Shown one piece after another: positions 17,701 to 26,308 of a DNA stretch of 64,000 nucleotides. The stretch's first letter is position 1, and each line of letters opens with the position of its first letter. This DNA is from Jatrophihabitans_A sp035248685 (GTDB lineage: Bacteria > Actinomycetota > Actinomycetes > Mycobacteriales > Jatrophihabitantaceae). The notes below the pieces were generated by a model, which ran no database searches, had not been told where the DNA came from, and was given only the letters and a program-made list of their open reading frames with translations. The DNA lies in contig DATFHF010000080.1 in the NCBI GenBank assembly GCA_035248685.1, positions 5,830 to 69,829 on the forward strand, read 5' to 3'. Position numbers and translations under genes: made by a program.

Positions 17701-20700
17701 GGAATGGAACTCATGGCCGCGGTCACCACCGCGTTCGGCGTTACCCTGCCGCTGCGAGTGCTGTTCGAGGCGCCGACCATCGAGCAGATGGCGGCCGCCG
17801 TCGTCCTCGCCGGCTTGCCAAATGCGACCGACGCCGGCAGCGCCGCGACTATGCCGGCTATCCCGCTGGCGCCGCAGGACCGGCATGAACCGTTCCCGCT
17901 GACCGATATCCAGTACGCGTACTGGATCGGCCGCACCGGCGGTCTGGAGCTCGGCGAGATCGGCTGCCACGGCTATCAGGAGTGGGACGTCGCCGAACTG
18001 GACCTGGAGCGGCTGGAGAAGGCGGTCGACCGGCTCGTTCAGCGGCACGACATGCTGCGCGCCATCGTGACCACCGACGGCAACCAGCGGGTGCTAGCCG
18101 AGGTCGATCCGTACCCGGTACCGGTGACCGACCTGCGGAAATTGAGCCGGGCCGACCAGGAGCTCCGGCTGGCCGAACTACGGGAAACGTTTTCGCACGA
18201 GGTGCTGCCGGCCGACCGGTGGCCGCTGTTCCAGGTGCGTGCCACCTTGATCGACGAGACCACGACCCGCATCCACGTCAGCTTCGACTTGTTGATCTTC
18301 GACGCGCGCAGCGCGCGAATCTTCACCCAGGAACTCGGGCAACTCTACCGCGACCCGGACCTGGCGCTGCCGGACCTGGAACTGTCGTTCCGGGACTACG
18401 CCGTGGCCGAACGTGCTGCCCAACGGGACTCGCCGGCATACCGGGCCTCGCTCGAATACTGGCGCGGACGCCTCGACGAGCTGCCGCCAGCCCCGGAACT
18501 GCCTTATGAACGCAGCTTGTCCGCGGTGCAGGACCCGCGGTTCGCCCGGCACGCCGGCCGACTCGCGCCGCTGGCATGGCGCGCGCTGCGCCAGGGCGCC
18601 GCCCGCGCAGGCATCACCCCGTCCACGCTGCTGCTCGCGGCGTATGCGGAGGTGCTGGCCATCTGGTCGGCCGGTCCACGGTTCACGCTCAACCTCACCC
18701 TGTTCCACCGACCGCCGCTGCACCCGCAGCTGAACGACATCCTGGGGGACTTCACCTCCGGCCTGTTGCTGGTCGTGCAGCGATCGGAGGAAAGCTTCAC
18801 CGAGCGTGCCCGCCGAATCCAGGCCCAGCTGTGGCAGGACCTCGAGCACCGATCGGTGTCGAGTGTCACGGTCATACGCGAACTTGCCCGCAGGCAGGGC
18901 GGCGCCGGCCCCCGAGCCGCGATGCCGGTGGTCTTCTCCAGCCTGGTCGGTGTGCCCCGAATGGAATGGGGCAACCTCGGCAGCTACGTCTACGGGCTGA
19001 CGCAGACTCCTCAGGTCGCCCTCGACCATCAGGTCATGGAGGTGGACGGCGGCCTCGACTACGCCTGGGACGCAGTGGCCGAGCTGTTCCCCGACGGTCT
19101 GATCGCCGCCATGGTCGATGCGTACCACGGATTGCTACAGGCCCTGGCCACCGACTCGGCGGCCTGGCAGCGAGCCCACCCGGTCGGGCCGCCCGCCGAG
19201 CAGCTTGCCGTCCGCGAGTCTGTGAACGCCACGACCGAATCGGTCCCGGACGAGCCCCTGCACGCACCGCTGCTGCGCCAGTTCGCCGAACGACCGGACT
19301 CGCCGGCCGTTGTTGACGGCGACCTGGTGCTGAGTTACCGCCGGCTGGACGAGGTCTCGGCCGGCCTGGCCCGCCGGTTGGCGGCACTTGGCGACGTTCG
19401 CGGCCACCTGGTCGGTGTCCTCATGGGTAAGGGCTGGGAACAGGTCGCCGCAGTGCTCGGCATCCTGCGGGCGGGCGCGGCCTACCTCCCGATCGACCCG
19501 GCGCTTCCGCTGGAGCGGATCCGATATCTGATCGACAACGGGCGGGTGCGCGCCCTGCTGGTCCAGCCGACGGAGTCTGTCGCCACGCCGCCCCCCGGCG
19601 TCGACGTGATCACGGTGACTGCCGGCCGACACGGCCCGCCGGCGGCGGACGGTGCGCGGCTGCCAATGCCACCCGGCCCGGAGGATCTCGCCTACGTCAT
19701 CTACACCTCCGGCTCGACCGGCGAGCCGAAAGGGGTCATGATCGATCACCGGGCGGCACTGAACACGGTGCTGGACATCAACCGGCGCTTCCGGGTGGGG
19801 CCGGCCGACCGCGTTCTGGCGGTCAGCTCGCTGAGCTTCGACCTGTCGGTCTGGGACATCTTCGGTGTCCTCGGCGCCGGCGGCACCCTGGTGATGCCAC
19901 CCGCCGCCGACAATCCGGAGCCCGCGGCCTGGGCCGACTTGGTCGCCCGGTATGGCGTCACGATCTGGAACTCCGCACCGGCCCTGCTGCAGATCCTGAT
20001 CGAATACCTCACCGGCCGGGGCGAGCGGCTGCCCGATTCGCTGCGGATGGTGATGTTGAGCGGCGACTGGATCGCCCTCGGCACGTACCAGCAGTTGCGC
20101 ACGGTGGCGCCCCGGGCTCGGCTGATCAGCCTGGGCGGCGCTACCGAGGCGGCGATCTGGTCGATCTTCCACGAGGTGGGGCCGCCGGAACCCAGCTGGA
20201 ACAGCGTGCCGTACGGCCGGCCGCTGGCCAACCAGCGCTGGCACGTGTTGGACGACATGCTGCAACCGCGTCCGGACTGGGTTACCGGCGGACTGTTCAT
20301 TGCCGGCACCGGACTCGCTCGCGGCTACTGGCGGGACGAGGCCAAGACCGCTGCCCGGTTCTTCCTCCACCCGCGTTCCGGCGATCGGCTTTACCGGACC
20401 GGGGATCTCGGCCGGTACCGCCCCGGCGGCGAGCTGGAAATCCTGGGCCGGGAGGACTTCCAGGTGAAGATCCTGGGGCAACGGATCGAGTTGGGTGAGA
20501 TCGAGGCCGCGCTCGGAGCACACCCGCAGGTTGCCGCCTGTTGCGTCGTCGCGGTTGGCCAGCGGGCCGCGCTCCGGCTTGTCGCCCACGTGGTCCCCGA
20601 ACCCGGAAGCCGGCCGGCCGACGACGAACTCCGCCGCCACCTCGCCAACAAGCTGCCCGCCGAGCTGGTTCCTGCTCGGTATGTGATGCACTCAGCGCTG

Positions 20701-21081
20701 CCGCTAACCGGCAACGGCAAGCTGGACCGGGCAGCGCTCATCGCGCTCGGTGAGCCTGCGCCCGATCGGTCCGACGGGGCGGTGAACAGGGAGCCGGCCA
20801 GCCCGACCGAGGCGCTGCTGCTGCAGGCGATGGGACGGGTGCTAGGCACTGAGCAGCTCGGGCCTACCGACAACTTTTTCGCCGTCGGCGGCGATTCGCT
20901 GCGTGCCATCGGCGTGATCAACGAGGTGGCTGTGGCCGGCGTGGATATCCCGGTGGCGTTGTTCTTCCGGCATCCGACCGCGCGTGACCTGGCTCACCGG
21001 GTCCAACCGAACTGGCGTGACCAGCCCGGAGCCGGTTCGTCCGACTTCACCATCATCGACCTGAGGGATGACGCCCGATGA
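14725..21081 (+). CDS. Six-domain NRPS: C*-A-PCP-Cy-A(Cys)-PCP
   Basis: A 2118-residue synthetase with six domains. Residues 1-430 are a condensation-like domain whose HHxxxDG motif is DRLIADE at 126-132, so both histidines are lost. About 439-960 is an adenylation domain (TSGSTGEPRG; PNRKVDS at A10) in which the Asp of core A4 is replaced by Gly635 (GFGIS). The first carrier follows, with Ser990 in IGGDSL. About 1055-1490 is a heterocyclisation domain with the diagnostic DxxxxDxxS (Asp1188, Asp1193, Ser1196). About 1500-2010 is a second adenylation domain whose hand-read code D-L-W-N-M-S-L-I-W-K is very near the cysteine code. The second carrier has Ser2058. The Cy-A-PCP unit should add Cys and close a thiazoline. 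There is no oxidase domain and no thioesterase. The last bases overlap the next NRPS start (ATGA). Start at ATG 14725 follows GGAGG. Confidence 0.96.
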   Translation: MYPPTRDQRRTWFLHELHPANPVFTVAELVTVTGPLSQERMRAAVAALTSRHDALRTSFSSQNNQLRATVLDAVEPPVSFEEGTGDVAEWARAAARKPFDAASHPLFRLRVRSTGPNEHALLFCADRLIADEAALPTILRELGQLYAAEVTGRPVDLPAERGYAEVARAEHVRLADPAAAHRLEARVAELSGLPGGIELPADRLRPPRLSFAGDRLTRHLPRSVAADLAACAAAHRAGPEHVLLAALATLVARYAGVAEVLLAVPHSSAAVGPSEVGVLRVNLGDDPPFTSVIGRVAAAMSDPTGREFPFALLVERLTADRDLSLRPLCQLAFAMRPTLSWDLPDARVDRHLLGNGTSLYDMSWSVSIDDAVLAVDYDADLFAPGTVDRMVTSYLTLLTGALTEPATSVGALPLLDRAESCRILDLSVGTERDIGHDVMVHEQITAQAKRRPDAVALTAGSERLGYRELNRRANEIANHLHATGCGLQTPIGICLPRSIEMVVAVLGVLKAGNAPVLLDPVHPTRRLAAMLDDSRAPFVLTSAALLPGLPDGYGGTVCCLDRDEELIARAGDSEPPAWSHPAALCQIAYTSGSTGEPRGIAFQHGPVRQVAFATQQSYSLTEQDQGSWVSAPGFGISFVNELWPFLTIGATVHIADEQTTSSPFRLRDWLVERGVTVSVLAKALAERVCAADWPADAALRVLMVSGERSGWLPATVPFEIVTIYGSTETTNATSCLDDAAGWRHTPRSIPPDQRRSATAPVGRPVTNARVYLLDDRLQLVPIGVTGAVHVGGRLIQGGYLNRAAATAGKWLPDPYAGCPGARMVATGDLGRRLPDGAIEILGRSDEQISLNGYRIELGEVTARLSAHPSVRQAAVIVAEPASEGRRLIGYVVPEPNRRPTSSDLREMLGEELPAYMVPSAFVMIEALPMLPNRKVDSRALPRPGLAPDEAREQVEPSDATQRRLADIWCSVLHRERVGIRDNYFEIGGDSLTGMELMAAVTTAFGVTLPLRVLFEAPTIEQMAAAVVLAGLPNATDAGSAATMPAIPLAPQDRHEPFPLTDIQYAYWIGRTGGLELGEIGCHGYQEWDVAELDLERLEKAVDRLVQRHDMLRAIVTTDGNQRVLAEVDPYPVPVTDLRKLSRADQELRLAELRETFSHEVLPADRWPLFQVRATLIDETTTRIHVSFDLLIFDARSARIFTQELGQLYRDPDLALPDLELSFRDYAVAERAAQRDSPAYRASLEYWRGRLDELPPAPELPYERSLSAVQDPRFARHAGRLAPLAWRALRQGAARAGITPSTLLLAAYAEVLAIWSAGPRFTLNLTLFHRPPLHPQLNDILGDFTSGLLLVVQRSEESFTERARRIQAQLWQDLEHRSVSSVTVIRELARRQGGAGPRAAMPVVFSSLVGVPRMEWGNLGSYVYGLTQTPQVALDHQVMEVDGGLDYAWDAVAELFPDGLIAAMVDAYHGLLQALATDSAAWQRAHPVGPPAEQLAVRESVNATTESVPDEPLHAPLLRQFAERPDSPAVVDGDLVLSYRRLDEVSAGLARRLAALGDVRGHLVGVLMGKGWEQVAAVLGILRAGAAYLPIDPALPLERIRYLIDNGRVRALLVQPTESVATPPPGVDVITVTAGRHGPPAADGARLPMPPGPEDLAYVIYTSGSTGEPKGVMIDHRAALNTVLDINRRFRVGPADRVLAVSSLSFDLSVWDIFGVLGAGGTLVMPPAADNPEPAAWADLVARYGVTIWNSAPALLQILIEYLTGRGERLPDSLRMVMLSGDWIALGTYQQLRTVAPRARLISLGGATEAAIWSIFHEVGPPEPSWNSVPYGRPLANQRWHVLDDMLQPRPDWVTGGLFIAGTGLARGYWRDEAKTAARFFLHPRSGDRLYRTGDLGRYRPGGELEILGREDFQVKILGQRIELGEIEAALGAHPQVAACCVVAVGQRAALRLVAHVVPEPGSRPADDELRRHLANKLPAELVPARYVMHSALPLTGNGKLDRAALIALGEPAPDRSDGAVNREPASPTEALLLQAMGRVLGTEQLGPTDNFFAVGGDSLRAIGVINEVAVAGVDIPVALFFRHPTARDLAHRVQPNWRDQPGAGSSDFTIIDLRDDAR

Positions 21082-23639
21082 CCCCCTCGCCCCATGGTCG
21101 GAGCGCCGCCTATCCCACCAACCGGCTGATCCACCAGATGATCGCGGCCCAGGCGGCAGCCCGTCCCGAACAACCGGCCGTCGTCACCGACGGCGATCCG
21201 CTCAGCTACCGCGACCTGGACCGGTGGGCCACCGCCATCGCCGCCGGCCTGCGCAGCACCGCGGGGGCACGACCGGGCGTGCGGATCGGCGTGTGCCTCC
21301 CACGCGGGCCGGAGGCCGCGATCGCGCTGCTCGGCGTCGTCCGCTCGGGCGCCGCACCAGTCCTCATCGACCCCGGAGCACCGCCGGCACGCACCGGGAC
21401 GAACCTGCGCGACGCCCACGTGCGCACCGTGCTGGTAGCCGATGGCGAAGGCACGCCGGCCGCCGTGCGCAAGCTAATGGCGGCCACCGGCCTCGCTGCC
21501 GTGCCGGTGGTCCGCGGTAGCGACCCCCCGCCGGCCGAGTTCCTGGCCGATCCGCCGCTCAGCCCGCACAGCGCCGCGCACATCTCCTACACCTCGGGCT
21601 CGACCGGCACCGCTAAGGGCGTGCTGGCCCGGCACGCGGCGGTGCTCCAGTGCGTGCACTGGGCCAGAGAGGCGTTGGCACTCACCGCGGAGGACCGGCT
21701 GAGCTGGCTGTCCCCGCCCGGCTTCGGCATCTCCCTGATGAACGAGTTATGGCCGGCGCTGGCCACCGGCTGCACCGTGTACGTGCCGGACACCCAGACG
21801 ATGCTATTCGCCGAGCGGATGCAGCATTGGCTGCTGGCGAATCGGGTGACGGTGGTCCAGCTGACACGCACCCTCGCCGAGCCGTTGTTCCGGCTGCCCT
21901 GGCCCACTGACGGCGGGCCGCGGCTACTGATTCTCACCGGCGAAGCGATCAAGCACTGGCCACCGGCCGACCTGCCGTTCGAGGTCGCGGTCACCTACGG
22001 TTCGACCGAGACCACCCACGTCACCTCCTGGCTGGACCGGGCTGCTGGCATCGCGATGGGTGCCGGTCGGGTCGAGCCGCCACCGGTTGGATGGCCGGTG
22101 GCCAACATGTCGGCCTACGTCCTCGACCCGGTTGGCATGCCGGTGGACACCGGCACCATCGGGGAGGTTCACGTGGCAGGACCCGGCCTGGCCGGCGGCT
22201 ATCTCGGCGATCCGGCGCAGACCGCTGCCCGCTGGCTGCCGGATCCGTTCGGGGTGCCGGGTGGGCGCCGATTCGCCACCGGCGATCTCGGCCGCCGGTT
22301 GCCCGACGGCAGCCTGCAGATCGTCGGACGGGTTGACCGGCAGGTCAAGGTCCGGGGTCAACGGACCAACTTGGACGAGATCGAGGCTGTGCTGTGCAGC
22401 CAACCCGGGGTGGCTGACGCTGCCGTCGTCGCGCACGGTGACGGCGACGCCCTGCGGCTGGTCGCCTACCTCGCCGGCGTAGATCGCGGCGCGGTCGCCG
22501 CCATCCATGGCGGCCTCGCCGCGACCCTGCCGTCGTACGCGTTGCCGTCGGATTTTGTACTGCTCGACCGGCTGCCGCGGACCGTCAACGGCAAGCTGGA
22601 CCGGCAGGCGTTACCCGAACCGGCCGGCCGGCGGGACGCCTCGCCAGCACCGTTGCACCTGGCCACCGACGGGGTGGAACAGGATCTCGTCGAGCTGTGG
22701 CGCCGCCTGCTAGGCCGAAACGAGGTCGGTATCGCCGACAGCTTCTTTGACCTCGGCGGTCATTCGATGATCGCGGTGCAGATGGTGAGCGCGATCGAGG
22801 ACCGGTGGGGCGTGCAGGTCGACCTGGCCGCCTTCTACTCCCACCCGACCATTGCCGAGATGGCCGCAACGCTACGCCCGTCGGAGGTTCCGTGGCTGGT
22901 ACGGCCACAACCCGCTGCCGAGGCCCAGGTGCGTCTCGTCTGCTTCCCATATGCCGGCGGCGGCCCGGCGACCTACGGCGATTGGCCTCGGCTGCTGCCC
23001 GCAGACGTGGAGGTCATCTGCGTGCAACCGCCGGCCCGGGGCCAGCGACTGAACGAGCCGCCGGTGCACCGCCTCGATGACCTGGTCGACGCGGTAGGCG
23101 AGGCACTGCTCGCCGACCATCCCGACGACCTTCCGCTCGTGTTCTTCGGCCACAGCGTCGGCGCAATCGCTGCCTTCGAGGTCGCTCGTTGGCTGCGACG
23201 CCGGGGGCTGGCGGTGCCGGCGGCGTTGCTGGTCTCGGGATCGGCCGCTCCTCAACTTCCGATCATCACCCGCACCTACCTGCTGCCTGACGAGGAGTTG
23301 TGGGTCGAACTGCATAAGCTCGGCGGCACCCCAGACGAGCTGCTGCACGACGCGGCCCTGCGGGACGTTCTGCTGCCCGCGCTGCGCGCCGACTTCGAGA
23401 TGCACGAGACCTACCGTTACCTCGCCGAGGCGCCGCTGGACTGTCCGGTAACCGCGATCGGTGGCCGCAACGACGAGATTTCCACGGATTCGCTGGACCA
23501 GTGGCAGGCACACACCACAGCGGCCTTCCGGCGACAGTTGCTGCCGGGCGGTCACTTCTACCTGGACACCGACCGCGATGCGGTGCTCGACCTCGTCCGG
23601 GCCGCGGTGTTGCCGCTGCTCACCAGGGTGCGTGGATGA
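21078..23639 (+). CDS. NRPS A-PCP-TE termination protein without condensation domain
   Basis: An 853-residue protein. Residues 1-520 form an adenylation domain with TSGSTGTAKG and NGKLDR. Like the first adenylation domain of the preceding synthetase, it has Gly (residue 217, GFGIS) in place of the amino-group-binding Asp, and both share the unusual stretch GFGISxxNELW. A carrier follows with Ser563 in LGGHSM. Residues 610-850 are a thioesterase domain with GHSVGA (Ser693), GGRNDEIS and PGGHFY supplying the triad. This domain resembles type II thioesterases more than classic cyclising ones. There is no condensation domain, so the loaded acid must be joined by a domain of another protein, perhaps the C* or Cy domain of the neighbour. 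Start overlaps the upstream stop (ATGA); the stop overlaps the next start. Confidence 0.95.
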   Translation: MTPSPHGRSAAYPTNRLIHQMIAAQAAARPEQPAVVTDGDPLSYRDLDRWATAIAAGLRSTAGARPGVRIGVCLPRGPEAAIALLGVVRSGAAPVLIDPGAPPARTGTNLRDAHVRTVLVADGEGTPAAVRKLMAATGLAAVPVVRGSDPPPAEFLADPPLSPHSAAHISYTSGSTGTAKGVLARHAAVLQCVHWAREALALTAEDRLSWLSPPGFGISLMNELWPALATGCTVYVPDTQTMLFAERMQHWLLANRVTVVQLTRTLAEPLFRLPWPTDGGPRLLILTGEAIKHWPPADLPFEVAVTYGSTETTHVTSWLDRAAGIAMGAGRVEPPPVGWPVANMSAYVLDPVGMPVDTGTIGEVHVAGPGLAGGYLGDPAQTAARWLPDPFGVPGGRRFATGDLGRRLPDGSLQIVGRVDRQVKVRGQRTNLDEIEAVLCSQPGVADAAVVAHGDGDALRLVAYLAGVDRGAVAAIHGGLAATLPSYALPSDFVLLDRLPRTVNGKLDRQALPEPAGRRDASPAPLHLATDGVEQDLVELWRRLLGRNEVGIADSFFDLGGHSMIAVQMVSAIEDRWGVQVDLAAFYSHPTIAEMAATLRPSEVPWLVRPQPAAEAQVRLVCFPYAGGGPATYGDWPRLLPADVEVICVQPPARGQRLNEPPVHRLDDLVDAVGEALLADHPDDLPLVFFGHSVGAIAAFEVARWLRRRGLAVPAALLVSGSAAPQLPIITRTYLLPDEELWVELHKLGGTPDELLHDAALRDVLLPALRADFEMHETYRYLAEAPLDCPVTAIGGRNDEISTDSLDQWQAHTTAAFRRQLLPGGHFYLDTDRDAVLDLVRAAVLPLLTRVRG

Positions 23640-24481
23640 CCCAGGTGGCCGGCTCCCTGCTCAGCACGCGCACGACATGGGTGCGTGGCGCCGGCAATGT
23701 CGAGATAGCCTGCTGGCGAACCGGGCATGGCCGGCCGCTGGTCCTCGTACACGGCACCGGGGATGACCACAGCCGTTGGTCTCCGCTCATCGAACGGTTG
23801 GCGGAGGTATTCCAGGTCTGGGCCATCGACCGCCGGGGCCGCGGCGGAAGCGGCGACGCCGAGCGTTACACGCTCGGTGACGAGGCGGCAGACCTCGCCG
23901 CGGTGGCCGCGCGGGCCGGTGATGCGATCATGATTGGCCATTCCTACGGGGCGATCTGTGCGCTGGAGGCCGCTGCCGAGACATCGCACATCGGTCCCCT
24001 GGTGCTCTTCGAGCCGCCTATTCGAGTCGAGGCCACCGCTGCGACTGCCGCGGCCTGGGTGGACCGCATTCATGACCTTGCCGAGGCTGGTCAGCATGAA
24101 GAGGCGGTCTGTGTCTTTCTCCGGGATGTCGTTCGGCTGCCGGACCAGCAGATCCGGCTGCTGCGACAGCTGCCCGGCTTCGGCCAGCGTGCGGCCGGCC
24201 TGGTGCGCACGGTGGCACGTGAGGCAGCGGCAGCGCTGGATTACATGCCACAATCGGCCCGCCTGCGCCGGGTTCGCGGTCCGGTATTGCTGCTGGTCGG
24301 CGAGCACAGCCCGCCGGATTTGCGGCTGGGCACGGAAGCCGTGAATGCCCTGCTGGCCAACGCCCGGATCGAGCTGCTGCCAGGCCAGTCACACCATGCC
24401 ATCGACTCCGGTCCAGGCCTCCTCGAGGCGATACTGCGGTTTCTGCCGACTGCGGAGCCCGGCGAGGTGCCGGGCAGGTGA
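23636..24481 (+). CDS. Alpha/beta hydrolase
   Basis: A 281-residue alpha/beta-fold hydrolase. The oxyanion strand LVLVHGTGDD, nucleophile elbow GHSYGA and a C-terminal SHHAID that supplies His are all visible, so the triad is complete. The ATG at 23636 overlaps the TGA of the A-PCP-TE gene, so it is translationally coupled. The family covers esterases, lactonases and C-C hydrolases. In this cluster it might hydrolyse a released thioester or ester, or catalyse a retro-aldol-like cleavage, but nothing in the sequence decides this. Confidence 0.88.
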   Translation: MTQVAGSLLSTRTTWVRGAGNVEIACWRTGHGRPLVLVHGTGDDHSRWSPLIERLAEVFQVWAIDRRGRGGSGDAERYTLGDEAADLAAVAARAGDAIMIGHSYGAICALEAAAETSHIGPLVLFEPPIRVEATAATAAAWVDRIHDLAEAGQHEEAVCVFLRDVVRLPDQQIRLLRQLPGFGQRAAGLVRTVAREAAAALDYMPQSARLRRVRGPVLLLVGEHSPPDLRLGTEAVNALLANARIELLPGQSHHAIDSGPGLLEAILRFLPTAEPGEVPGR

Positions 24482-25518
24482 GAGCCCCGATCGTGGTCAG
24501 CCAGGGGCAGTGCGCCGTCTGGGAGGAACCGGTCGGACCGGCTGGAGTACACCTGCGCGAACGCGCCATCGTCGAACCACCGAACGGCCAGGTCCGGGTA
24601 CGCGTACGAGCGGCCGGCCTGAACCACCTCGATGTGTGGGTAGTCACCGGTGCCCAGCGGGTTCAACCGCCCAGGGTGATCGCCGCCGACGGCGCCGGCG
24701 TGGTGGAGGCCAGCGGCTCGCCCGACTGGACGCCGGGTGACGAGGTCATCTGTTATCCAGTCGCGGCCTGCGGCGTCTGCACCCGGTGCCGGGTGGGCCA
24801 GCACGTGCACTGCGCCCAGTTCGCGGTGCTCGGCGAGCATTCCGACGGGGCTGCCTGCGAGTTAGTGCAGGTTCCGTCTCGGAACCTGTACCGAAAGCCG
24901 GCCACGCTGAACTGGGACGAGGCCGCGGCGTTGCCGCTCGCGTACCTAACCGCCTGGCGGATGCTGACCACGCGCGCGCAGCTGCGGCAGGGAGAAACCC
25001 TGCTCGTGGTGGGTGGGAGCGGCGCGGTCGGCACTGCGGCGATCCTGATCGGCCGGCATCTCGGCGCGACCGTATTGGCCACCAGCCGCGACCCGGACAA
25101 GCGCGCAGAGCTGGTGTCGCTCGGGGCGAGCCACACCTTCTCCTCGACCGGGTTTTCCCGGTCGGTGCTGGAGGTCACCGATGCCGCCGGCGCGGACGTC
25201 GTCGTCGACCACGTGGGGGCGGCCACGTTCGATGAATCGCTGCGTTCGGCGGCGGTCGGCGGTCGGGTTGTCACCTGCGGCGCCACCACCGGCGTGATGA
25301 GCCAGGTCAACCTGCCTCGGCTCTTCGCCCGGCACCTGAGCATCCTCGGCTCCACGACCGGCAATGCCGACGAGTTCGGCGCATTGGTCGCCGCAGCCGG
25401 CGCCGGGCTGCGACCGGTGGTTGCCGCCAGCTACCCGATGGGCCAGGTACAGGCAGCGCTCACCGCTGTACAGCAGGGCACCCAAATCGGGAAGGTGGTG
25501 CTCAGTTGCTCGTCGTGA
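24478..25518 (+). CDS. Zinc-binding medium-chain dehydrogenase/reductase
   Basis: A 346-residue MDR-family oxidoreductase. The structural-zinc lobe has the spaced cysteines of CGVCTRCRVGQHVHC, and GGSGAVGTAA near residue 180 is the NAD(P)-binding turn. The start is GTG at 24478, overlapping the TGA of the hydrolase (GTGA). The catalytic zinc ligands of true alcohol dehydrogenases are not evident (AGLNHLDVW replaces the CxTD region), which leans towards the quinone oxidoreductase/enoyl reductase side of the family. It is the last gene of the rightward operon, and its tail overlaps the convergent methyltransferase tail by 17 bases. Probable role: reduction of a C=C or C=O bond of the product. 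Confidence 0.88.
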   Translation: MRAPIVVSQGQCAVWEEPVGPAGVHLRERAIVEPPNGQVRVRVRAAGLNHLDVWVVTGAQRVQPPRVIAADGAGVVEASGSPDWTPGDEVICYPVAACGVCTRCRVGQHVHCAQFAVLGEHSDGAACELVQVPSRNLYRKPATLNWDEAAALPLAYLTAWRMLTTRAQLRQGETLLVVGGSGAVGTAAILIGRHLGATVLATSRDPDKRAELVSLGASHTFSSTGFSRSVLEVTDAAGADVVVDHVGAATFDESLRSAAVGGRVVTCGATTGVMSQVNLPRLFARHLSILGSTTGNADEFGALVAAAGAGLRPVVAASYPMGQVQAALTAVQQGTQIGKVVLSCSS

Positions 25519-26308
25519 GCACCGCCTCCAAATATTCCACTGGCGCGACCAGGCGACCGTCGGTGGCCTGGTTCAAGCCGTCCCACATGCCGATCAACTC
25601 TCGTTCCAGCGGCTCGGCGAGCCGCGCTGGAAGGATCGAGAACATCATCCGCGTGGGGCCGAAGTGGTCCTTGAAGTGGCGCATCCAGTGCTCGGGCGAG
25701 TGGTAGCAAAACATCACCTGTCGGCGTGTGCAGGAAATGCCGGTCACCGCGGCGCCAAACAGCATGGCTAGCTGATCCGGATCGCCCCAGGCGGTCGGTG
25801 ATGCGACACCGGGCGTGGCGGGGACGTGCCGGGCGGCTACCGAGAACAGTTGGCCCAGGGCGCCCTCCGCCGTCCACGACGCAATGCCGATCCGGCCGCC
25901 GGGTCGACATACTCGCGCCAGCTCGGCCGCGGTACGTACCTGATCGGGCGAGAACATCGCTCCGAACGCTGAGAGCACCACGTCGAAGTAGCCGTCCGGG
26001 AATGGCAGTGACTCCAGGTCACCCTCGACCAACCGGACCTGAGTTCGCTCGACGCCGGCACGGTGGCGTGCTTCGGCGAGCATGGCGGGAGAGAAATCCA
26101 GGGCGGTGACCTCGGCGAATCGTCGTGCAGCGGCCAGCATGGCGTTGCCGCTGCCGCAGGCGGCATCGAGCACTCGGTCCCCGGGACGGACGTCGACCGC
26201 CGCCACCAGCAGCTCGCTGGCGATGACTGTCGCGCCGGCTACCGCTACGTAGTCACCTGCCGACCAGGCGGCCTTCTGATACTCCTTCAATTGCGCGGTG
26301 CTGGTCAT
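25502..26308 (-). CDS. Class I SAM-dependent methyltransferase
   Basis: A 268-residue methyltransferase. Motif I is VLDAACGSGNA, followed by ALDFSPAMLAEA (acidic strand-2 end for the ribose) and the motif II region EGDLESLPFPDGYFDVV, all typical of UbiE/small-molecule methyltransferases. Start is ATG 26308, with GGAGGA seven bases upstream and overlapping the stop of the DUF2461 gene (ATGA). A much longer upstream extension in this frame is out of register with the neighbouring genes and can be discarded. The target (N, O or C of the product) is unknown. It lies in a set with MbtH, so it belongs to the cluster. Confidence 0.92.
   Translation of the reverse strand: MTSTAQLKEYQKAAWSAGDYVAVAGATVIASELLVAAVDVRPGDRVLDAACGSGNAMLAAARRFAEVTALDFSPAMLAEARHRAGVERTQVRLVEGDLESLPFPDGYFDVVLSAFGAMFSPDQVRTAAELARVCRPGGRIGIASWTAEGALGQLFSVAARHVPATPGVASPTAWGDPDQLAMLFGAAVTGISCTRRQVMFCYHSPEHWMRHFKDHFGPTRMMFSILPARLAEPLERELIGMWDGLNQATDGRLVAPVEYLEAVLTTSN

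Noticed and set aside
19135..20691. 518-codon reverse open frame inside the large NRPS
   Set aside because: It mirrors the adenylation domain coding strand; high GC leaves the antisense frame open by chance.
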